A DNA stretch of 64,000 nucleotides from Roseospira marina (GCF_014197855.1 NZ_JACIGJ010000008.1:1-64000), one strand, 5' to 3'. Positions 37,058 to 46,128 are shown, counted from the stretch's first letter. A program made the numbers and translations. The notes: generated by a model not told the origin, from the letters alone.

Positions 37058-37271
37058 CGCCGGACGTCCGAAGGCGCACGCGGTGCGGTCCGCCCCCTTC
37101 GGTCGGCCGCAAGCCCCAAACCGCTCCTTCTTGCGGGCGTATCTCCCGCCCCGTACGATGCCCGCGCGACACGCCCGGCGCCCGCTTGGTATCGCGGCCG
37201 GCCCCCTGCCCCTGCACGCCCACACCACCCCTGTCCTCGACGCAGCCCCCATTTGGCCCCCGCTTGGCCCC

Positions 37272-37293
37272 CCAATTGGCCCCTCCCAATTGG
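37272..37293. repeat. CCAATTGG palindrome repeated at 14-base spacing
   Basis: CCAATTGG occurs at 37272-37279 and 37286-37293, separated by CCCCTC, within a run of TTGGCCCC-type repeats (from about 37251). The second copy ends 20 bases before the glycosyltransferase GTG. The rest of 37058-37271 shows no gene. Confidence 0.7.
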
Positions 37294-37312
37294 ATGCCGG
37301 AGATCGAAACCC

Positions 37313-38473
37313 GTGGACCGACAGAACGAAGAGGGCGATCTCCTCGCTCATATCGTGGTCACGACCGATGCCAGCATCGTTGTGCCGACCTACAAGGAAG
37401 CCGAGAACATCCCGCTGGTCATCGATCGCGTGCATCGGCTGCGGGACCGGCTTGGCGTCGACCTGGAACTGCTGTTCATGGACGACGACAGCCGGGACGG
37501 CAGCGTCGAAACCGTGGCGGCCTGTGGCTTCGACTGGGTCCGGATGATCGTCCGCACCGAGAACCGGGGCCTGAGTCCGGCGGTGATCGACGGCTTTCGC
37601 GCCGCCCGCCATCCCATCCTGATCTGCATGGACTGCGACCTGAGCCATCCGCCGGAGGCGATCCCGCACATGATCCTCGCCCTCAACGCGGGTCAGCAGT
37701 TCGTGATCGGGTCCCGCTACGTCCCCGGCGGCTCGACGGACGACACCTGGGGTCTGTTCCGCTGGCTCAACAGCGCCGTGGCCACCCTGCTGGCGCGCCC
37801 CTTGACCTCGGCCCGCGATCCGATGTCCGGGTTTTTCGCGCTCCGTAAGGCCGACTTCGACGCGGCGGACTCTCTGAGTCCGGTGGGGTACAAGATCGGC
37901 CTGGAGCTGATCGTCAAATGCGGGTTCGAGAACGTGGGCGAAGTGCCGATTCACTTCACCGACCGCCAGCACGGCGAAAGCAAGCTGTCCGTAAAGGAAC
38001 AGTTGAAGTACATCCAGCATCTGCGCCGCCTGTATATTCATCAGTTCGGCAACGCCATGCACTTCCTCCAGTTCATGGTCGTCGGCGCGTCCGGTGTCGT
38101 GGTCAATCTGTCCGTTCTGACGGTCCTTGTGGCGTTGGGATGCCCGGACACCATCAGTCTGGCCGGCGGCATCCTGGTCAGTCTGGTGACGAACTTCCTG
38201 CTGAACCGGCGGTTCACGTTCAGCTATGCACGCCAGAACAAGGTCCTCCCGCAGTTCCTGGGCTTCCTGGCGGCGTCGGTCGTCGGCATGGTCGTGAACT
38301 ATTCCGTGGCGCTGACCCTGCGGACGCATGTATTCGGCTCGTCCCACGCCGCCCTGTATGGCGCCGCGTTGGTGGGCATTCTGTGCGGGATGGTGTTCAA
38401 TTTCCTTGGCAACCGCTATCTGGTCTTCCGGCAGCGCTTTGGCGGGTCGCCGGACGGATCGCCGGGCGCCTGA
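37313..38473 (+). CDS. GT2 glycosyltransferase fused to GtrA membrane domain
   Basis: 386 residues from the GTG at 37313; no strong ribosome site settles the start. Residues about 20-240 are a GT2/DPM1-like domain: SIVVPTYKEAENIPLVI, the acidic pair in LLFMDDDSRDGS, and ICMDCDLSHPPEAI with the metal-binding DxD. Residues about 255-375 form four membrane helices of the GtrA type (FLQFMVVGASGVVVNLSVL; TNFLLNRRFTFSY; NFLGNRYLVFRQRF). The protein probably transfers a sugar from a nucleotide donor to polyprenyl phosphate at the inner membrane, for envelope glycans. Acceptor unknown. Confidence 0.88.
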   Translation: MDRQNEEGDLLAHIVVTTDASIVVPTYKEAENIPLVIDRVHRLRDRLGVDLELLFMDDDSRDGSVETVAACGFDWVRMIVRTENRGLSPAVIDGFRAARHPILICMDCDLSHPPEAIPHMILALNAGQQFVIGSRYVPGGSTDDTWGLFRWLNSAVATLLARPLTSARDPMSGFFALRKADFDAADSLSPVGYKIGLELIVKCGFENVGEVPIHFTDRQHGESKLSVKEQLKYIQHLRRLYIHQFGNAMHFLQFMVVGASGVVVNLSVLTVLVALGCPDTISLAGGILVSLVTNFLLNRRFTFSYARQNKVLPQFLGFLAASVVGMVVNYSVALTLRTHVFGSSHAALYGAALVGILCGMVFNFLGNRYLVFRQRFGGSPDGSPGA

Positions 38474-38512
38474 TAGCAATATCCATTTTAAGATTACGTT
38501 CTTGGGTCCGCG

Positions 38513-38535
38513 CGCGATAGATTTGTGCTATCGCG
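38513..38535. promoter_or_regulatory. Inverted repeat in the formate dehydrogenase promoter region
   Basis: CGCGATAG, seven bases (ATTTGTG), CTATCGCG: 8-base perfect arms in an otherwise AT-rich stretch, 40 bases after the glycosyltransferase stop and 164 bases before fdsG. No T run follows, so an operator is as likely as a terminator. The ATAG-N7-CTAT core suits a LysR-like or GntR-like dimer. Confidence 0.45.
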
Positions 38536-38698
38536 GCATGACGATTTGCAATTTGATAACCACGCCCGTTTCCCCGACACTGGGTGCAATTGGGAGTGGA
38601 CCGGTCCAATCCACGCCCGCCAAACAGAAAACAGCACCGCGCCCCCATGGGCGCGGTCAACAGGATGGCGCCTGCAAGGACGCGGACAGGGAGGACCG

Positions 38699-39184
38699 AT
38701 GGCGGAACGCTCACCCTGGGCGGAGGATCGCGCGCGCGCGATCGTGGACGACCACCGCGCCATGCCGGGGGCGCTGCTACCGCTGCTGCATGCGTTGCAG
38801 GAGGAGTTCGGCTGCATCGACGAGCCCGCCGTGCCGCTGCTGGCGGACGCGCTGAACCTGTCGCGGGCCGAAGTCCACGGCGTCGTCACCTTCTATCAGG
38901 ACTTCCGCCGCACCCGGCCAGGCCGGCATGTGGTCAAGGTCTGCCGCGCCGAAGCCTGTCAGGCGGTCGGCGCGGAGTCCCTGCTGGATCACGTCAAACG
39001 CACGCTGGCGGTGAGCGAGGGCGAGACCACACCGGACGGGGCCTTCACGCTGGAGGCGGTCTATTGCCTGGGCAACTGCGCCCTCGGGCCAGCGGTGATG
39101 ATCGACGACACCCTGCACGGGCGCGTTGGCCCGGCCCGCTTCGATGCGCTCGCGAAGACACACCGGGCGGAGGATCCGGCATGA
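38699..39184 (+). CDS. fdsG: NAD-dependent formate dehydrogenase, gamma subunit
   Basis: 161 residues, NuoE-like. It carries one [2Fe-2S] cluster: Cys in VCRAEACQAVGA and in YCLGNCALGP, the C-x4-C ... C-x3-C spacing of this family. The N-terminal helical part (PLLHALQEEFGCIDEPAVPLLADALNLSRAEVHGVVTFY) is typical. It passes electrons between the alpha and beta subunits in the cytoplasmic complex. The ATG at 38699 is preceded by GGGAGGA; the upstream extension has non-coding composition. The stop overlaps fdsB (ATGA). Confidence 0.92.
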   Translation: MAERSPWAEDRARAIVDDHRAMPGALLPLLHALQEEFGCIDEPAVPLLADALNLSRAEVHGVVTFYQDFRRTRPGRHVVKVCRAEACQAVGAESLLDHVKRTLAVSEGETTPDGAFTLEAVYCLGNCALGPAVMIDDTLHGRVGPARFDALAKTHRAEDPA

Positions 39185-40758
39185 GCACGCCGCGCGTCTT
39201 CATCCCGCGTGACGCGGCGGCCCTGTCCGTGGGCGCGGACGCCGTCGCCTCCGCCGTCCGGGCGGAAGCCGAAGCGCGTGACCTCGCGGTGGAGATCGTG
39301 CGGACGGGCTCGCGCGGCCTGCTGTGGCTGGAGCCGCTGTTGGAGGTCGAAGGGCCGGACGGCACCCGCTACGCCTTCGGTCCGATGACACCGGAAGCCG
39401 TCCCCGAGCTGTTCGAGGCCGGCGTTCCGGCGCCCGACACCGCGCACCCCCTCGCCCTGGGGCCGACCGAGGCGATCCCCTATCTGGCGGACCAGCACCG
39501 CGTCACCTTCAGCCGCTGCGGCATCATCGACCCGCTGTCGGTAGCCGACTATCGCGCCCATGGCGGCTTCGCCGGGCTCGACCGCGCCCTGACCATGACG
39601 GCGGAGGAGATCTGCGCGGCGGTCACCGACAGCGGCCTGCGCGGGCGGGGCGGCGCGGGCTTCCCGGCCGGCCGCAAGTGGGACACCGTCCGCACGGCAC
39701 CCGGCGAGACCAAGTACATCGCCTGCAACGCCGACGAAGGCGACAGCGGCACCTTCGCCGACCGCATGCTGATGGAGGGTGACCCCTTCCTGCTGATCGA
39801 GGGCATCACCATCGCCGGGCTGGCGACGGGGGCCACCGAGGGCTTCATCTACATGCGCTCCGAATACCCGCACGCCATCACCACCATGCGCGACGCCGTC
39901 GCGTTGGCGGAGGCGGAGGGCTGGCTGGGCGACGGCATCCACGGCACCGACCGACGCTTTCACCTGCATGTGCGGGTGGGCGCGGGCGCCTACATCTGCG
40001 GCGAGGAAACCGCGATGCTGGAAAGCCTGGAGGGCCGGCGCGGTCAGGTCCGGGCCAAGCCACCGCTGCCGGCGCTGGAGGGGCTGTTCGGCAAACCGAC
40101 GGTGGTCAACAACGTGCTCACCCTGGCCGCCGTGCCGGACATCCTGGCCTTCGGCCCCGACGTCTATGCCACCTTCGGGGTCGGACGCTCGCGCGGGACA
40201 CAGCCGTTCCAGTTGGCCGGCAACGTGCGGCGCGGCGGGCTGGTCGAGGTGCCGTTCGGCATCTCCCTGCACGATCTGGTCTACCGCTTCGGCGGCGGCA
40301 CCGCGTCCGGGCGGCCGGTCAAGGCGGTGCAGGCGGGCGGCCCGCTGGGCGCCTATCTGCCGGAGCACCTGTTCCACCTGCCCAAGGACTACGAGGCCTT
40401 CGCGGCCGTGGGCGCCATGGTCGGGCACGGCGGCCTCGTCGTGTTCGACGACACCGTGGACATGGCCGCCCAGACGCGCTTTGCCCTGGAGTTCTGCGCC
40501 ATCGAGAGCTGCGGCAAGTGCACGCCCTGCCGCATCGGCAGCCAGCGCGGCGTGGAGGTCATCGACCGCATCGTCGCGGGCGAGGACCGGGACGCCAACC
40601 TTGCCCTGCTGGACGACCTGTGCACGGTGCTGGCCGACGGCTCGCTCTGCGCCATGGGGGGCCTGACGCCGCAGCCGGTGCGCAGCGCGCTGCGGCATTT
40701 CCCGGAGGACTTCGACCGCCCGCCGCACACGGGGACCGCCCGTCAGGCGGCCGAGTGA
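39181..40758 (+). CDS. fdsB: NAD-dependent formate dehydrogenase, beta subunit
   Basis: 525 residues. An N-terminal thioredoxin-like part (about 1-120) is followed by a NuoF-like part: FMN/NADH glycine-rich GLRGRGGAGFPAGRKW, NADEGDSGTFADRMLMEGDP, GAGAYICGEETAMLESLEG, and the [4Fe-4S] ligands SCGKCTPCRIGS followed by a later Cys near CTVLADGSLCAMGG. It reduces NAD+ with electrons from formate. Translationally coupled to fdsG. A GC-rich hairpin separates it from fdsA. Confidence 0.94.
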   Translation: MSTPRVFIPRDAAALSVGADAVASAVRAEAEARDLAVEIVRTGSRGLLWLEPLLEVEGPDGTRYAFGPMTPEAVPELFEAGVPAPDTAHPLALGPTEAIPYLADQHRVTFSRCGIIDPLSVADYRAHGGFAGLDRALTMTAEEICAAVTDSGLRGRGGAGFPAGRKWDTVRTAPGETKYIACNADEGDSGTFADRMLMEGDPFLLIEGITIAGLATGATEGFIYMRSEYPHAITTMRDAVALAEAEGWLGDGIHGTDRRFHLHVRVGAGAYICGEETAMLESLEGRRGQVRAKPPLPALEGLFGKPTVVNNVLTLAAVPDILAFGPDVYATFGVGRSRGTQPFQLAGNVRRGGLVEVPFGISLHDLVYRFGGGTASGRPVKAVQAGGPLGAYLPEHLFHLPKDYEAFAAVGAMVGHGGLVVFDDTVDMAAQTRFALEFCAIESCGKCTPCRIGSQRGVEVIDRIVAGEDRDANLALLDDLCTVLADGSLCAMGGLTPQPVRSALRHFPEDFDRPPHTGTARQAAE

Positions 40759-40786
40759 TGCCGTAGAGGGTGGCGTGTCGCTGTCG

Positions 40787-40830
40787 CGCCTCCCCTCCCC
40801 CCGGCGGGGGGAGGGTGGGAGGGGGCGCTC
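40787..40830. repeat. GC-rich hairpin (REP-like) between fdsB and fdsA
   Basis: CTCCCCTCCCCCC, short GGC loop, GGGGGGAGGGTGGGAG: a near-perfect stem. Hairpins of this CT/GA type are scattered in many GC-rich proteobacterial genomes. It may tune the fdsB:fdsA ratio or simply be a repeat insertion. Confidence 0.6.
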
Positions 40831-40864
40831 CTGTTCCGTGTTCCGATCGCACATGAGGCCTGCC

Positions 40865-43669
40865 ATGACCCTGATCCGCGAGCCTGACCACGGCACCCCG
40901 GCGGTGGACGCCGCCACCCTGGTTTCGCTGACCATCGACGGCCGGGCCGTGACGGTGCCCGAGGGCACCTCCGTGCTGCGCGCCGCCAGCGAGGCCGGCA
41001 TCTCCATCCCCAAGCTCTGCGCCACCGACAGCGTCAAGGCCTTCGGCTCCTGCCGGCTGTGTCTGGTGGAGATCGAGGGCCGCACGGGCACCCCGTCGTC
41101 CTGCACCACCCCGGTGGCGGAGGGCATGGTGGTCGCAACCCAGACCCCGCGCCTCGCGAAGCTGCGGCGGGGGGTGATGGAGCTGTACATCTCCGACCAC
41201 CCGCTGGACTGCCTGACCTGCGCGGCCAACGGCAACTGCGAACTTCAGGACATGGCGGGTGCGGTCGGCCTGCGCGAGGTCCGTTACGGTTCTGACGGCG
41301 CCAACCACCGCGCGGCCGAGAAGGACACCAGCACGCCCTATTTCACCTACGACCCCAGCAAGTGCATCGTCTGTTCGCGCTGTGTGCGGGCCTGCGAGGA
41401 GGTCCAGGGCACCTTTGCGCTGACCATCGAGGGGCGCGGCTTCGACTCCCGCGTCTCCCCGGGCGCCCACGAGAGCTTCCTGGACAGCGAATGCGTCTCC
41501 TGCGGCGCCTGCGTGGAGGCCTGCCCGACCGCGACCCTGACCGAAACCAGCGTCATCCAGCACGGCCAGGGCGAGCACGCCGTCTCCACCACCTGCGCCT
41601 ATTGCGGCGTGGGCTGCTCGTTCCGGGCCGAGATGCAGGGTGAGACCGTGGTGCGCATGGTGCCGGAGAAGACCGGTGGGGCCAACGCCGGCCATAGCTG
41701 CGTGAAGGGGCGGTTCGCGTTTGGCTACGCCACCCATCCCGACCGCGTGACCACACCGATGATCCGCGAGAGCATCGACGAGCCCTGGCGCGAAACGACC
41801 TGGGAGGAGGCCATCGCCTTCGCCGCCGACCGCTTCACGGCGATCCAGGCCGCCCACGGCCCGCACACCATCGGCGGCATCACCTCGTCGCGCTGCACCA
41901 ACGAAGAGGTCTTCGTGGTGCAGAAGATGATCCGCGCGGCCTTCGGCACCAACAACGTGGACACCTGTGCGCGCGTCTGCCACGCGCCCACCGGCTACGG
42001 CCTGAAGCAGACCTTCGGCACCTCGGCCGGCACCCAGGACTTCCAGAGCGTCGAGCACGCCGACGTCATCCTGCTGATCGGTGCCAACCCGACCGATGGT
42101 CACCCGGTGTTCGGCTCGCGCATGAAACAGCGCCTGCGGGCGGGGGCCACGCTGATCGTCGCCGACCCGCGCCGGATCGATCTGGTGCGCACGCCCCACG
42201 TCCAGGCCGCGCACCATCTGGCGCTACGGCCGGGCAGCAACGTGGCGCTCATCAACGCCATGGCGCACGTCGTGATGACCGAGGGGCTGGAGGACCGCGC
42301 CTTCATCGCCGAGCGCTGCGATCCGGACAGCTTCGCCGAATGGGCCGCCTTCATTCGCCAGCCCCAGAACGCACCCGAGGCGCTGGAGGGCCTGATCGGC
42401 GTGCCGGCGGCGGACATCCGCGCCGCCGCCCGCCTGTACGCCACTGGCGGCAACGGCGCCATCTACTACGGCCTGGGTGTCACGGAGCACAGCCAGGGCT
42501 CCACCATGGTCATGGGGCTAGCCAACCTCGCCATGGCGACCGGCAACATCGGCCGGCGGGGCGTGGGCGTGAACCCGCTGCGCGGCCAGAACAACGTGCA
42601 GGGCTCCTGCGACATGGGCTCCTTCCCGCACGAGTTCAGCGGGTATCGCTCGGTCACCGACGACACCGTGCGCGCCACGTTCGAGGCGGCCTGGGGCGCG
42701 GCGTTGCAGACGGAGCCGGGGTTGCGCCTGCCCAACATGCTCGACGCCGCCGTCGCCGGCACCTTCAAGGGGCTCTTCATCCAAGGGGAGGACATCGCCC
42801 AATCGGACCCCAATACCCGCCATGTGACGGCGGCCCTGCGGGCGATGGACTGTGTGGTGGTGATGGACCTGTTCCAGAACGAAACCGCCGCCTACGCCCA
42901 TGTGTTCCTGCCGGGTACCTCTTTCCTGGAAAAAGACGGCACCTTCACCAACGCCGAACGGCGCATCAACCGGGTGCGCCCGGCCATGCGCCCGAAGACG
43001 GGCACGCACGAGTGGCAGGCGGTGTGCGATCTGGCGACCGCGATGGGCCACCCGATGGCCTACGACGACCCGTCGCAGATCATGGACGAGATCGCGGCGC
43101 TGACGCCCACCTTCGCCGGGGTCTCGTTCGACCGGTTGGACCGGCTGGGCAGCGTGCAATGGCCCTGCAACGACGCGGCCCCCGAGGGCACGCCGATCAT
43201 GCACGCGGACGGCTTCGTGCGTGGCCAGGGCCGGTTCATGGTCACGGACTTCGTGGCGACGGAGGAGCGCACCACCCGCGCCTTCCCGCTGATCCTGACC
43301 ACCGGGCGGATCCTGAGCCAGTACAACGTCGGCGCCCAGACCCGCCGTACCGCCAATGTGACCTGGCATGCCGAGGACCGGCTGGAGATCCACCCCCACG
43401 ACGCCGAGGTGCGCGGCATCGCGGAGGGCGACCGGGTCTCGCTCGCCAGCCGCATGGGGGCGACCAGCCTGCGCGCGACCCTGACGGAGCGGGTGCCGCC
43501 GGGCGTGGTCTACACCACCTTCCACCACCCGATCACCGGCGCCAACGTGGTGACGACCGATCGGGGGGACTGGGCCACCGACTGCCCAGAATACAAGGTG
43601 ACGGCGGTGCAGGTGACCCTCGCCAACGCCCCGGCCGATACCCCCACGGCGCCCGTGGCGGCGGAGTAG
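40865..43669 (+). CDS. fdsA: NAD-dependent formate dehydrogenase, alpha (molybdenum) subunit
   Basis: 934 residues. N-terminal [2Fe-2S] ferredoxin part (about 20-100; CATDSVKAFGSCRLC), His-Cys cluster (HPLDCLTCAANGNC), two [4Fe-4S] motifs (CIVCSRCVRACEE; CVSCGACVEACP), then the molybdopterin core: CAYCGVGCSF ... GHSCVKGRF for the proximal cluster and NNVDTCARVCHAPTGYG, where Cys372 takes the place of selenocysteine as Mo ligand. It oxidises formate to CO2 (and can often reduce CO2). The ATG at 40865 is preferred; an in-frame ATG at 40853 is possible. Third gene of fdsGBA. Confidence 0.95.
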   Translation: MTLIREPDHGTPAVDAATLVSLTIDGRAVTVPEGTSVLRAASEAGISIPKLCATDSVKAFGSCRLCLVEIEGRTGTPSSCTTPVAEGMVVATQTPRLAKLRRGVMELYISDHPLDCLTCAANGNCELQDMAGAVGLREVRYGSDGANHRAAEKDTSTPYFTYDPSKCIVCSRCVRACEEVQGTFALTIEGRGFDSRVSPGAHESFLDSECVSCGACVEACPTATLTETSVIQHGQGEHAVSTTCAYCGVGCSFRAEMQGETVVRMVPEKTGGANAGHSCVKGRFAFGYATHPDRVTTPMIRESIDEPWRETTWEEAIAFAADRFTAIQAAHGPHTIGGITSSRCTNEEVFVVQKMIRAAFGTNNVDTCARVCHAPTGYGLKQTFGTSAGTQDFQSVEHADVILLIGANPTDGHPVFGSRMKQRLRAGATLIVADPRRIDLVRTPHVQAAHHLALRPGSNVALINAMAHVVMTEGLEDRAFIAERCDPDSFAEWAAFIRQPQNAPEALEGLIGVPAADIRAAARLYATGGNGAIYYGLGVTEHSQGSTMVMGLANLAMATGNIGRRGVGVNPLRGQNNVQGSCDMGSFPHEFSGYRSVTDDTVRATFEAAWGAALQTEPGLRLPNMLDAAVAGTFKGLFIQGEDIAQSDPNTRHVTAALRAMDCVVVMDLFQNETAAYAHVFLPGTSFLEKDGTFTNAERRINRVRPAMRPKTGTHEWQAVCDLATAMGHPMAYDDPSQIMDEIAALTPTFAGVSFDRLDRLGSVQWPCNDAAPEGTPIMHADGFVRGQGRFMVTDFVATEERTTRAFPLILTTGRILSQYNVGAQTRRTANVTWHAEDRLEIHPHDAEVRGIAEGDRVSLASRMGATSLRATLTERVPPGVVYTTFHHPITGANVVTTDRGDWATDCPEYKVTAVQVTLANAPADTPTAPVAAE

Positions 43670-43740
43670 CGGCCGGACGCCCCGCGCCGCACCGACAAAC
43701 AGTCGACGGCCCGCTGCGGGGGCGCTATGCAGGCGGTATC

Positions 43741-44901
43741 ATGACCCATACCACCGCCCCCACCAGCCTGACGTCCCCCACACCGCCCGCGCCCGACGAC
43801 CTGGAGCTGTTCCTGGTCACCCTGCCCGGGCTTGAGGAGGCGCTGCGCGACGAAGCCCGCGCCCTCGGTTTCCGCGACGCCGCCGCCGTACCCGGTGGGG
43901 TGACGGTGCGGGGCGGCTGGCCGGAGGTCTGGCGCGCCAATGTGATGTTGCGCGGCGCCAGCCGGGTGCTGGTGCGCATCGGCGCCTTTCGCGCCTTCCA
44001 CCTTGCCCAGTTGGACAAGCGCGCCCGCCGTGTGGACTGGGGCGCCATCCTGCGGCCGGACGTGCCGGTGCGGGTGGAGGCGTCGTGCAAGGGCTCGCGC
44101 ATCTACCACGACCGCGCCGCCGCGCAACGCATCGCCCGCGCCATCGAGGCCGGGGCCGGCGCCCCCATCGGCGCCGAGGCCGAGGTGGTAGTCAAGGCGC
44201 GCATCCAGGGCGACGTCTGCACCCTCAGCCTCGACACCTCGGGCGAGGGCCTGCACAAGCGCGGCCATAAGGAGGCCGTGGGCAAGGCGCCCCTGCGCGA
44301 GACTCTGGCGGCGCTGTTCCTGCGGCAATGCGGCTACGACGGGCGAGAAACGGTGGTGGACTCCATGTGCGGGTCCGGCACCTTCGTGATCGAGGCGGCG
44401 GAGATCGCCGCCGGCCTCGCCCCTGGCCGGTCGCGGCGGTTCGCGTTCCAGCATCTGGCGACCTTCGACCCGGCCGCCTTCGCGGCGATCACCGTCGCCA
44501 GCGCGGACGCCGATGGTCCGGCCGCCCCCCGCGCTTATGGCTATGATCGGGACGCGGGCGCCATCACCATGAGCGGGGAGAACGCGGCCCGCGCCGGGGT
44601 CGAAGCCTGGACGGCGTTCGCCCAACAGACGGTCAGCGACCTGGAGCCGCCGCCGGGACCACCGGGGCTGGTGATCGTCAACCCGCCCTATGGCCTGCGC
44701 ATCGGGGAGAAAACGGCCCTGAAGCCGCTCTATCAGGCGCTCGGGCGCACCCTCCTGGAGCGGTTCACCGGCTGGCGGGTCGGTCTGGTCACCAGCGAGG
44801 CGCCCTTGGCCCGGGCCACCGGCCTGCCGTTCGGTCCCGCCGGGCCGCCGGTGCCGCACGGCGGGGTCCGCATCCGCCTGTACGCCACCGGGCCGCTCTG
44901 A
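43741..44901 (+). CDS. THUMP-domain 23S rRNA guanine-N2 methyltransferase (RlmL N-terminal type)
   Basis: 386 residues. THUMP RNA-binding part (about 20-165; LPGLEEALRDEARALGF, SRVLVRIGAFRAFHLAQLDKR, VEASCKGSRIYHDRAAAQRI), LSLDTSGEGLHKRGHKEAVGKAPLRETLAALFL, then the methyltransferase core with motif I DSMCGSGTFVIEAAEIAAG and catalytic NPPYG. This matches the family of 23S rRNA m2G methyltransferases (RlmL/YcbY N-terminal half). It lies between fdsA and fdhD on the same strand, an unusual place for an rRNA-modifying enzyme. Confidence 0.9.
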   Translation: MTHTTAPTSLTSPTPPAPDDLELFLVTLPGLEEALRDEARALGFRDAAAVPGGVTVRGGWPEVWRANVMLRGASRVLVRIGAFRAFHLAQLDKRARRVDWGAILRPDVPVRVEASCKGSRIYHDRAAAQRIARAIEAGAGAPIGAEAEVVVKARIQGDVCTLSLDTSGEGLHKRGHKEAVGKAPLRETLAALFLRQCGYDGRETVVDSMCGSGTFVIEAAEIAAGLAPGRSRRFAFQHLATFDPAAFAAITVASADADGPAAPRAYGYDRDAGAITMSGENAARAGVEAWTAFAQQTVSDLEPPPGPPGLVIVNPPYGLRIGEKTALKPLYQALGRTLLERFTGWRVGLVTSEAPLARATGLPFGPAGPPVPHGGVRIRLYATGPL

Positions 44902-44932
44902 CGAGCGTGCCCGGGAACCGGAGGCCCACAGC

Positions 44933-45745
44933 ATGACCCACGGCATTCGGCACCCGACGACCGGCGACACAGGAGACGAGGCTGGCGCCGTGGACTGGGC
45001 GCTGCCCGAGGAAGCCCCCATCGCCTTCGTCTACAACGGCGCGCCGTTCGCGGTGATGATGGCGACCCCAGCCGATCTGGAGGATTTCGCCCTCGGCTTC
45101 TCGCTCGCCGAGGGGATCATCCCGACCCCGAACGCCCTGCTGCTGACCAAGGTCCGCCGTGTGGCCGAGGGTCCCGCCGAGGGGTGGGAACTCTGCCTCG
45201 CCGTGGATCCGGATCGCGCCGCTATGGAGCGCCTGGCCGGCCGGCGGGCGCTGGAGGGCCGCGGCGGCTGCGGGCTGTGCGGGGTGGAGACTCTGGCGGA
45301 CGCCCTCACCACCCTGCCGCCCGTGGCGCCGATATCCAAGGGCGTGAGCCCGGCCGCCATCGCCCGCGCCTTCGCCGCCCTGCCGGAGCATCAGCCGCTC
45401 AACGCCCGCACCCGCTCCGTCCACGGCGCGGCGTTCTGCGATCCGGATGGCCGCATCCGGCTGGCGCGCGAGGACGTCGGGCGGCATTCCGCGCTCGATA
45501 AGCTGATCGGCGCCATGGCGCGCGCCGGTCTGTCCGGAGCTGAGGGTTTCGGGGTGCTGTCCAGCCGCTGCGGCGTCGAACTGGTGCAGAAGGCTGCCCG
45601 AGTCGGGCTGCCGTTGCTGGCGACGCTATCGGCACCGACCACGCTGGCGCGGGAGACGGCGGCGGCCGTCGGCATGACCCTTGCCGCACGCGCCAAGCCA
45701 GAGGGCGTGGTGCTGTTCGCGCCCGACGGTCAGACCGGTGATTAA
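44933..45745 (+). CDS. fdhD: Formate dehydrogenase accessory sulfurtransferase
   Basis: 270 residues. Conserved parts: APIAFVYNGAPFAVMMATPADLEDFALGFSLAEGII, GRGGCGLCGVETLADAL with the catalytic CxxC, FNARTRSVHGAAF-like NARTRSVHGAAFC, and REDVGRHSALDKLIGA. FdhD transfers sulfur from a cysteine desulfurase to the Mo-bis-MGD cofactor before its insertion into FdsA. Its place here marks 38.7-45.7 kb as one formate dehydrogenase locus. Its TAA overlaps the opposite-strand TAA of the next gene (shared TTAA). Confidence 0.94.
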   Translation: MTHGIRHPTTGDTGDEAGAVDWALPEEAPIAFVYNGAPFAVMMATPADLEDFALGFSLAEGIIPTPNALLLTKVRRVAEGPAEGWELCLAVDPDRAAMERLAGRRALEGRGGCGLCGVETLADALTTLPPVAPISKGVSPAAIARAFAALPEHQPLNARTRSVHGAAFCDPDGRIRLAREDVGRHSALDKLIGAMARAGLSGAEGFGVLSSRCGVELVQKAARVGLPLLATLSAPTTLARETAAAVGMTLAARAKPEGVVLFAPDGQTGD

Positions 45746-46128
45746 CCGACCACGTCCAACAGGGTCTGCTGCATCTCGTCGGCGGTCCGAATGACGCTGG
45801 CGGCGCTTTCATAGCTCCGCGAGGCGTCGTTCAGAGTGATGATTTCCGTGGTCAGATCGACGTTCGGCATGGCGTCGACACCACCCTGCCCGTTCGGCAC
45901 CGCCGTCGAGGCCGGATCGACCGCCTGGATCGTCGCGCGCACCCCGCCCCCGTCCAGCGACACCGGGGCCACCGTGCGCGGTGTATAGCCGGTCTCGCCC
46001 TGCGGCCGCGCCGCCGGGTCGAGCGCCACACGGTTGGTCGCGTTCGCGATGTTGTCGGCCGCGACCGCCACCCGGGTTTCGTTCATCCGGAGCGCGGACA
46101 CGCCGATGGACAGCGCGGGAATGGCCAT
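45742..46128 (-). CDS. FlgC-like flagellar basal body rod domain protein
   Basis: 128 residues. The N-terminus IPALSIGVSALRMNETRVAVAADNIANATN has the rod-protein N-terminal helix (S-L-x-x-x-x-x-x-xDNIANANT pattern) and the C-terminus VDLTTEIITLNDASRSYESAASVIRTADEM-QTLLD matches the Flg_bbr_C domain. In rod proteins these ends form a coiled coil. It stands alone with no other flagellar genes nearby. The start chosen is the ATG at 46128, not the ATG ten codons upstream, since family members begin close to this point. Confidence 0.85.
   Translation of the reverse strand: MAIPALSIGVSALRMNETRVAVAADNIANATNRVALDPAARPQGETGYTPRTVAPVSLDGGGVRATIQAVDPASTAVPNGQGGVDAMPNVDLTTEIITLNDASRSYESAASVIRTADEMQQTLLDVVG

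Noticed and set aside
39061-41235. 724-codon minus-strand open frame opposite fdsB/fdsA
   Set aside because: Antisense to conserved formate dehydrogenase subunits; composition is that of a shadow frame and no domain is recognisable.
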